DNA of 64,000 nucleotides, from assembly GCF_900086595.1 (NCBI RefSeq), contig NZ_LT575472.1, positions 717,046 to 781,045 on the forward strand, in the 5' to 3' direction. How positions within the stretch are numbered: the first letter of the stretch is position 1; each line of letters starts with the position of its first letter. Positions 58,622-64,000 of the stretch are shown here, one piece after another. The notes beneath the pieces are model-generated. The model worked only from the letters and a program-made list of their open reading frames with translations, did not search any database and was not told where the DNA came from. This DNA is from Clostridium nigeriense. Its GTDB lineage: Bacteria > Bacillota > Clostridia > Clostridiales > Clostridiaceae. Made by a program: the position numbers and the translations under genes.

Positions 58622-59929
58622 ATGAATCCAAGAGAACTTTTAGAGAACATAGATGATTTAGAAATATATACTAATGATAGTGAAACAGGAAAGATTGAGA
58701 TGCCAGATATAGTAAAGGAAAGGGTTAGAAAAAAAGTAAAATCAACACTTCGTCATAGAAAAGCTAAAAAGATAAAAATAGCTGCATCAATAATGATTGG
58801 AATTTTTTCACTTGCAGTAATAAGCACCCCTGTAATAGCTAAGAATAATTCTATTTTAGCGGAGTTATATAAAAAAGTAGGGATTTTTGATGATTTTGAG
58901 GATTATAAAAAGTTTATTGGAATGGCTAAAGAAGAAAATGGTTTTAAGGTTACGATAGAGGAAATGCTAGTAACACCAAATACAATGATTGTTGCAGTAA
59001 AAATACAGAGTCCTACTCCTTTTTTAAAAGAGAGAAATGATCATTTAGATGTCAGTGTTAACGGGCCTAAGTTAGGAATGACTTCGGGGTCTGGATTTAC
59101 TTCAACACAATATATAGATGATTATAATTGTATAATTATAAGTGAAGCAGATAGTATTGAAGGTTTGTTTCCAAAGAAAAGTAATATATCTATAAATGTA
59201 AAAAAACTTAATAAAGACCTTAAGGAAGAATTTAATATTGCATTTGATATAAATGCAGATTTCACCTCAGCCTTTAATGATGTTAAAAAACTTGAAATCA
59301 ATCAGTTATTAGGAGATGTAAATATAAAATCAATTACATCCTCAATTATAGAAACAAACTTATTTGTGAAAGGTAAAGATTTAGATGGTTATAGTTTAAA
59401 TAATGCTTTTATGATAAAAGTTGATGGTAGATATCATTATGGAACAAGTACGTTTTTATCGGAAAATGATGCGATGATAGAGTTTAAAACCTTAAAATAT
59501 TCAGATATAAATGAAGCAGAAAATGTAAGTGTTATATATACCGGTATAACAGAAGAAGGGCTTAAAAACACTCAATTCGAAAAGGATATTATTTTGGAGA
59601 ATGAAAAGGGAATAACTTATCCAAAAGAAATAGTTACAAATTCAAATAATAAGTATAAAATTAGTAAGGTTGAAAGAGATTTAGGTAAAGTAAAGCTTTA
59701 TATTGAAGGAGATGTTCTGCCTATAGAGTTGTTTACTAATCTTAATTTATTAGCTACTAAATCAGAATTAGATAGCAGTTTATGGTATGGAACAATGTAT
59801 GAAGAAGATAGTAATAACTATATAATTGAATTTAATAATATAAATTATGAAGGGGATTTACAAGTATATTACAATAGTTTTTGGAAAGAAAAAAATATTG
59901 AGGATTTTAAGGAAATAAAAATAAAATAA
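58622..59929 (+). CDS. DUF4179-type membrane protein, probable anti-sigma factor
   Basis: 435 residues: N-terminal 65-residue cytoplasmic segment (ELLENIDDLEIYTND), one transmembrane helix at about 58-78 (IAASIMIGIFSLAVISTPVIA), and a large extracellular part of DUF4179/DUF5643 character with beta-rich stretches. This topology and the immediate coupling to the sigma gene are typical of ECF anti-sigma partners. The external signal is unknown. Confidence 0.82.
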   Translation: MNPRELLENIDDLEIYTNDSETGKIEMPDIVKERVRKKVKSTLRHRKAKKIKIAASIMIGIFSLAVISTPVIAKNNSILAELYKKVGIFDDFEDYKKFIGMAKEENGFKVTIEEMLVTPNTMIVAVKIQSPTPFLKERNDHLDVSVNGPKLGMTSGSGFTSTQYIDDYNCIIISEADSIEGLFPKKSNISINVKKLNKDLKEEFNIAFDINADFTSAFNDVKKLEINQLLGDVNIKSITSSIIETNLFVKGKDLDGYSLNNAFMIKVDGRYHYGTSTFLSENDAMIEFKTLKYSDINEAENVSVIYTGITEEGLKNTQFEKDIILENEKGITYPKEIVTNSNNKYKISKVERDLGKVKLYIEGDVLPIELFTNLNLLATKSELDSSLWYGTMYEEDSNNYIIEFNNINYEGDLQVYYNSFWKEKNIEDFKEIKIK

Positions 59930-59948
59930 TATTTTATTAATATGTAAA

Positions 59949-59988
59949 TTAAGCCATGTATCTATAAATAATGAGAACATGGCTTTTA
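59949..59988 (+). terminator. Terminator of the sigma/anti-sigma operon
   Basis: AAGCCATGT and ACATGGCTT form a 9-bp stem around a 17-nt loop, followed by TT and A-rich sequence. Confidence 0.7.
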
Positions 59989-60269
59989 AAATTAGTAGTG
60001 AGATATTATTATATAGTCTGAGAAGATTAAAACGAAGTATAACTGATGTTTTACAGCTTACTTAAACTACAAGGGGTATAAATTAAAATGATTAATTGAA
60101 ATCAATTTAAATGGAATTTATGGTATAATAGACTTATTGAAGTTATTAATTATTTTTGATATAAGTTGCTAAAATAATGTTTATAAGTAAATATTAATAA
60201 TATTAAGTATAAATAAAAAACATAATACTTATTATGACTTATATAAAAATAATATTCAGGAGGGAAACT
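59989..60269 (+). promoter_or_regulatory. Intergenic region with extended -10 promoter of the aminopeptidase
   Basis: About 280 bp with no gene. TGGTATAAT (60121-60129) is an extended -10; no good -35 lies 17 bp upstream. The 140-nt leader shows no recognisable riboswitch. Confidence 0.5.
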
Positions 60270-61565
60270 ATGGAAAAAGAATTAGCGTTAGATTTAATTG
60301 ACTTTTTATATAAAAGTCCAACAGCATATCATTCAGTTAAGACTATAAAAGAAAGATTAGGTTTGAATGGTTTTAGTGAAGTAAAAGAAAGTGAAAAGTG
60401 GAACTTACAAAAAGAAGGTAAGTATTATGTTATAAAAAATGATTCAGCTCTGATTGCTTTTACAATAGGGAATGGAGATGTTGAGGAAGATGGATTTAAA
60501 TTAATTGGAGCTCATACAGATTCTCCAGGTTTTAGAATTAAAGCAAATCCAGAAATGGTTTCAGAAGGAAAGTACATAAAACTTAATACTGAAGTTTATG
60601 GAGGACCAATTCTTTATACTTGGTTTGATAGACCATTAGGAATAGCAGGAAAAGTTACACTAAAGGGAAAATCTCCTTTAAAGCCAGAAGTTAAGCTTGT
60701 AAATATTAATAAGCCACTTCTTATAATTCCAAGTGTAGCAATTCATATGAATAGAAGTGTAAATGAAGGATTTAATATAAACAAACAAAAAGATACATTA
60801 CCTTTATTAAGCTTAATAAATGATAAGTTTGAAAAGGATGGATATCTAGTAAAGATTTTAGCGGAAGAATTAAATGTAGAAACTAAAGATATTCTAGGTT
60901 TTGATTTAGGTCTATATGAAGTTGAAAAAGGAGCTATTATAGGGATAAATGAAGAGTTTATTTCAGCTGGAAGATTAGACGATATGTGGATGGTATATGC
61001 AGGCGTTCAAGCTCTAATTGAAAGTAAGGCAAACAAATCAACAAAGGTTATGGTTTGTATGGATAATGAAGAAATAGGAAGTTTAACTCCTCAAGGAGCT
61101 AATTCAGCTTTATTATTAAATATATTAGAGAGAATAACTTTAGCATTAGGAAAAGATAGAGAAGGACTTTATAGAGCTTTATCAAATTCATTAATGATTT
61201 CTGCAGATTTAGCTCATGCTGTACATCCAAATGCAGAAGAAAAACATGATCCAACAAATAGACCAGTGTTAGGTAATGGGCCAGTATTAAAAACAGCTGC
61301 ATCTGGAAGTTATAGCACAGATAGCTATAATGCTGCAATTTTTGAAGGACTTTGTAAAGAAGCTGGAGTTCCATATCAAAAATTCTTTAATAGATCAGAT
61401 GTTAGAGGGGGAACAACTATAGGTCCAATAACATCCTCATTATTAACTATCCCAGTTATGGATATGGGAGCGCCTTTACTTTCAATGCATTCTATTAGGG
61501 AACTTGCAACAGTAAAAGATAATATGTATAGCATAAAATTATTTACTGAATTCTATAATTTATAA
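60270..61565 (+). CDS. apeB: M18-family aminopeptidase
   Basis: 431-residue cytoplasmic zinc aminopeptidase. Metal ligands lie in LIGAHTDSPGFRI (His/Asp), MDNEEIGS (Glu pair), ISADLAHAVHPN and the C-terminal MGAPLLSMHSIRE (His). These are the M18 signatures, of enzymes releasing acidic or neutral N-terminal residues. An ATG at 60234 has no ribosome binding site; ATG at 60270 follows AGGAGGG. Monocistronic, ending before the murQ region. Confidence 0.93.
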   Translation: MEKELALDLIDFLYKSPTAYHSVKTIKERLGLNGFSEVKESEKWNLQKEGKYYVIKNDSALIAFTIGNGDVEEDGFKLIGAHTDSPGFRIKANPEMVSEGKYIKLNTEVYGGPILYTWFDRPLGIAGKVTLKGKSPLKPEVKLVNINKPLLIIPSVAIHMNRSVNEGFNINKQKDTLPLLSLINDKFEKDGYLVKILAEELNVETKDILGFDLGLYEVEKGAIIGINEEFISAGRLDDMWMVYAGVQALIESKANKSTKVMVCMDNEEIGSLTPQGANSALLLNILERITLALGKDREGLYRALSNSLMISADLAHAVHPNAEEKHDPTNRPVLGNGPVLKTAASGSYSTDSYNAAIFEGLCKEAGVPYQKFFNRSDVRGGTTIGPITSSLLTIPVMDMGAPLLSMHSIRELATVKDNMYSIKLFTEFYNL

Positions 61566-61567
61566 TA

Positions 61568-61582
61568 TGAAATGATATTTCA
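61568..61582 (+). promoter_or_regulatory. Putative operator TGAAATGATATTTCA, copy 1
   Basis: Interrupted palindrome TGAAAT-GAT-ATTTCA four bases after the aminopeptidase stop, identical to the copy at 61822-61836. Two identical 15-mers 254 bp apart suggest repressor looping upstream of murQ. Confidence 0.6.
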
Positions 61583-61820
61583 AAGATTAATATAGTAATA
61601 CAGTACAAATAACTATTAAAAATATATAGACACTTAAAAAATTATGAAAGTAGTTTTATAAGAGAAAGCTGTATTTAAAAAGTAAATATTGCAATAACTC
61701 TACATAATACATTTTAAATTATTCTTTAAGGGAGCTGTTTTAAACAGCTCCTTTTTGATATTTGTTTCCAAAGAGTTAAAAGGTTTACTGAAATGTAATT
61801 TAAAAATAAAAGAAATGATA
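61583..61820 (+). terminator. Intergenic region with aminopeptidase terminator (61729-61757)
   Basis: AAGGGAGCTGTTT and AAACAGCTCCTTTTT form a strong hairpin with almost no loop at 61729-61757. The rest of the region is AT-rich with no gene. Confidence 0.85.
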
Positions 61821-61849
61821 TTGAAATGATATTTCATATATGGTAATAT
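61821..61849 (+). promoter_or_regulatory. murQ promoter overlapping operator copy 2
   Basis: TTGAAA (61821-61826), 17-bp spacer, TAATAT (61844-61849). The -35 box lies inside TGAAATGATATTTCA (61822-61836), preceded by a further half-site GAAATGATAT. An RpiR/MurR-type repressor would be expected; its gene is not in the window. Confidence 0.65.
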
Positions 61850-61896
61850 AAGATTGTAGATGGGATGAAATAGTTTACTTGTTAGGAGGGACTTAA

Positions 61897-62805
61897 ATGA
61901 ATAAAATAAATTTAGAAAAATTAACGACGGAAAGTAGAAATAAAAACACTGTAAATATAGACAAAGTTTCAACTTTGGAAATGGTAAAACTAATAAATGA
62001 TGAAGATAAAAAAGTTGCAGAAGCAGTTGAAATAGAATTACCTAAGATTGCAGAAGCGATAGATGGAATAGTAGAAAGAATACACAAGGGCGGAAGATTA
62101 ATCTATATAGGGGCTGGTACTTCAGGAAGGCTAGGTATATTAGATGCATCAGAATGTCCTCCAACTTATGGGGTTTCAGAAGAATTAGTTCAAGGAATAA
62201 TTGCTGGAGGAAAAGAAGCAATATTTAGAGCTAAAGAAGGAGCAGAAGACTCAAAAGAATTAGCAGTAGAAGACTTAAAAAATAAATCATTAAGCAAAAA
62301 TGATATTGTTGTTGGTTTAGCTGCATCAGGTAGAACACCATATGTGATAGGTGGATTAGAATATGCAAATAGAATAGGAGCCTTAACAGTTTCAATAACC
62401 TGCAATGCTGATTCAGAAGTATCAAAGGCAGCTAAGATTTCAATAGCACCAGTTGTTGGAGCAGAGGTTATAACAGGATCAACAAGGTTAAAATCTGGTA
62501 CAGCACAAAAGCTAGTTTTAAATATGTTATCCACAGGAACTATGATTAAATTAGGTAAGGTTTATGGGAACTTAATGATAGATGTAAGAGCCACTAATGA
62601 AAAGTTAGTTGAAAGAGCAAAAAAAATAGTTTGTGAAGCAACTGGAGTAACTAGAGAAGAAGCAGAAAAATTATTAAATAAAACTGATTTTGATGTTAAA
62701 TTATCAATATTTATGATTCTTTCAAAATTAGAAAAAGAAGAAGCAAAGAGACTATTAAATGAAAGCAAAGGATATATTGCTGAAGCATTAAAAATCATTA
62801 ACTAA
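61897..62805 (+). CDS. murQ: N-acetylmuramic acid 6-phosphate etherase
   Basis: Cleaves the D-lactyl ether of MurNAc-6-phosphate to GlcNAc-6-phosphate and lactate. 302 residues with a SIS domain: [13 protein letters not shown] at the N terminus, [25 protein letters not shown] (catalytic Glu region), [23 protein letters not shown], and [14 protein letters not shown] [16 protein letters not shown] precedes the ATG. It links both wall-sugar loci in this window to amino sugar metabolism. Confidence 0.96.
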   Translation: MNKINLEKLTTESRNKNTVNIDKVSTLEMVKLINDEDKKVAEAVEIELPKIAEAIDGIVERIHKGGRLIYIGAGTSGRLGILDASECPPTYGVSEELVQGIIAGGKEAIFRAKEGAEDSKELAVEDLKNKSLSKNDIVVGLAASGRTPYVIGGLEYANRIGALTVSITCNADSEVSKAAKISIAPVVGAEVITGSTRLKSGTAQKLVLNMLSTGTMIKLGKVYGNLMIDVRATNEKLVERAKKIVCEATGVTREEAEKLLNKTDFDVKLSIFMILSKLEKEEAKRLLNESKGYIAEALKIIN

Positions 62806-62831
62806 AATAATAAAAAACGGAGGATGAAACT

Positions 62832-63379
62832 ATGAATAATGCAGAAATTGCTAGAAATTTAGTAGAATTAGTTGGTGGAAAAGAAAATATCTTATCTGTA
62901 GCGAATTGTATGACTCGCTGCAGATTAGAGTTAAAGGATTACTCTAAAGTAGATATGGAGAGAATTAAAAAGTCTGAAGGTGCTTTAGGAGTAGTAAAGG
63001 CTGAAGGACAACTTCAAGTAATATATGGACCTGGAAAAGTAAATAAAGTTACTACAGAAGTAAGTAAAATAGTTGGAAAGCAAGTTTTAGTAGGTGATGA
63101 TGCAGTGAAAGATTCTTAGGAATTGGAGAAGCATTAATATATGGTATAACACTACCTCTTGGAAAACCTTTCTTAGGTGCTTGTTTAGGAGCAGGTGTTG
63201 GTGGAGCTGTAATGGCTTTATTCAAAGTTGGAGCAGTTGCAATGGGAGTATCAGGATTACCATTAGCATTATTAATAGCTGATGGAAAAATGATAGTATT
63301 CCTAGTAGGTGTAGTAGCATCTTATATAGCTGGATACCTATTTACAGAAATGTTAGGATTTGAAGACCCAATAGAATAA
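62832..63379 (+). pseudogene. murP: PTS EIIBC for MurNAc (murP), internally deleted and frameshifted
   Basis: The EIIB domain is intact (Cys in NCMTRCRLEL near residue 27; LGVVKAEGQLQVI) but the frame ends at 63119. Two frames over, without a gap, the sequence resumes as GIGEALIYGITLPLGKPFLG through SYIAGYLFTEMLGFEDPIE, the last 85 residues of an EIIC domain of this family. Roughly 270 codons of the channel are missing. Without them the permease cannot work. Location between murQ and mupG identifies it as MurP. Confidence 0.88.
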
Positions 63380-63515
63380 TTAAGAATTAAAAATGAAGAA
63401 TGAAGAATTAATGATATAACTCAACGAGTTGAGTTATTGAAATGGAAATAAAAAAAACTCCTACGGGAGTTTTTTTCCTAAATTTTTAATTTTTAATTTT
63501 ACATTTTACATTTAA
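63378..63515 (+). repeat. AT-rich intergenic repeat, copy 3
   Basis: Contains ATTAAGAATTAAAAATGAAG, AACTCAACGAGTTGAGTT, the strong hairpin AAACTCCTACGGGAGTTTTTTT, then AATTTTTAATTTTTAATTTT and ACATTTTACATTT. Shares the arms and ACTCCTACGG hairpin with the repeat at 30056-30180. It may also terminate transcription after murP. Confidence 0.6.
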
Positions 63516-63530
63516 GAAGGTGGTATTTTA

Positions 63531-64000
63531 TGAGTTATGGTTTTTCAGTTTATTTTGGGTTAGATAATACGAAAGAGGAAAATATTCAATTACTTAAAGA
63601 TGCACACAATCTTGGATTTACTAGAATATTTACATCCTTACACATTCCAGAGGCTAATTATGATATTTTAAAAATAGAAGTTAGAGAGTTTTTTAAACTA
63701 GCTAAGGAATATGAGATGGATATAATTAGCGATATATCTCCTAATACTTTTAAATTTTTAGACTTAGAGGATATGGATTTAAAAGGACTTAGGGATATGG
63801 GAGTAAAAACTATAAGAATTGATTTTGGCTATAGTGAAGAAGAGATAGCTAAGATGAGTAAAAATAATTATGATATAAAAATTCAATTAAATGCTTCTAC
63901 TATTACAGAAGAATTTTTTTATGAATTAGATAAGCATTCTCCTAATTATGAAAATATTGATGCTCTTCATAATTTCTATCCTAGAGTAGGAACGGGTATT
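63531..64000 (+). CDS. mupG: MupG-type 6-phospho-N-acetylmuramidase, second copy (partial)
   Basis: The first 156 residues of a second DUF871 protein: YGFSVYFGLDNTKEEN, GFTRIFTSLHIPE, DISPNTFKFLDLED, TIRIDFGYS and ALHNFYPRVGTG. These correspond block by block with the product of 44850-45944 but are clearly diverged. The gene runs past base 64000. AGAAGGTGG precedes the ATG. Third gene of the murQ cluster, where it would hydrolyse MurNAc-6-phosphate-GlcNAc. Confidence 0.9.

Overview
The window is AT-rich, densely coded, and uses strong GGAGG-type ribosome binding sites and short U-tailed hairpin terminators. The gene content (GlpP-controlled glycerol operon, guanine and NiCo riboswitches, MurNAc salvage genes, many PTS operons, ECF sigma with a DUF4179-type partner) points to a Clostridium sensu stricto chromosome. 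I cannot assign a species. I see no rRNA, tRNA, CRISPR array, transposase or prophage block; an isolated phage-type amidase, an intein, several gene fragments and small intergenic repeats are the only mobile or decayed elements.

Layout. 1-2141 (minus): glucose-family PTS EIIBC followed by a 6-phospho-beta-glucosidase cut by the window edge. 2324-5740: a consensus promoter and guanine riboswitch ahead of guaB, then guaA. 5814-8327 (minus): a P-type metal ATPase behind a riboswitch that matches the NiCo (czcD) aptamer, so its likely substrate is Co, Ni or Fe rather than Ca. 8635-12486: HD-GYP protein, broken ymaF, a His/Cys-rich repeat protein, a GNAT and an endolysin-like amidase. 12625-19266: a nine-gene GntR-controlled operon with a complete mannose-family PTS, two paralogous amidohydrolases (one lacking most metal ligands), an eIF2B/MtnA-like isomerase and a BtpA/SgcQ protein. 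This is the best candidate for an undescribed catabolic pathway.

19500-32478 is mostly housekeeping: pgi, a DUF188 gene, a triple-tyrosine repeat protein with an SLT transglycosylase, rsuA-type pseudouridine synthase, a candidate small RNA, a membrane protein, and pcrA-ligA. pcrA carries a 360-residue intein in helicase motif III with a GIY-YIG-like nuclease region. 32600-39370: a tandem P-loop ATPase, a polar amino acid ABC transporter, and glpP-glpF-glpK with a leader terminator. 39559-42033 is a large Sel1-repeat protein.

Two cell-wall sugar loci lie at 42305-46908 (lactose-family PTS, MupG, MurK-like kinase) and 61897-64000 (murQ, a murP with a large internal deletion, a second mupG). 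Their promoters both carry TGAAAT/ATTTCA inverted repeats over the -35 box, so they may share a regulator, and the first PTS may replace the broken MurP. Between them, 49454-55584 is a LacI-controlled beta-glucoside operon (ROK kinase, GH1, EIIB, EIIC, EIIA, regulator). It is bracketed by decayed fragments of the cation-efflux gene whose intact copy lies at 56627-57808. An ECF sigma/anti-sigma pair and an M18 aminopeptidase complete the window. Several genes have an in-frame start codon inside or just before the Shine-Dalgarno; in those cases I chose the downstream start with 5-9 nt spacing.
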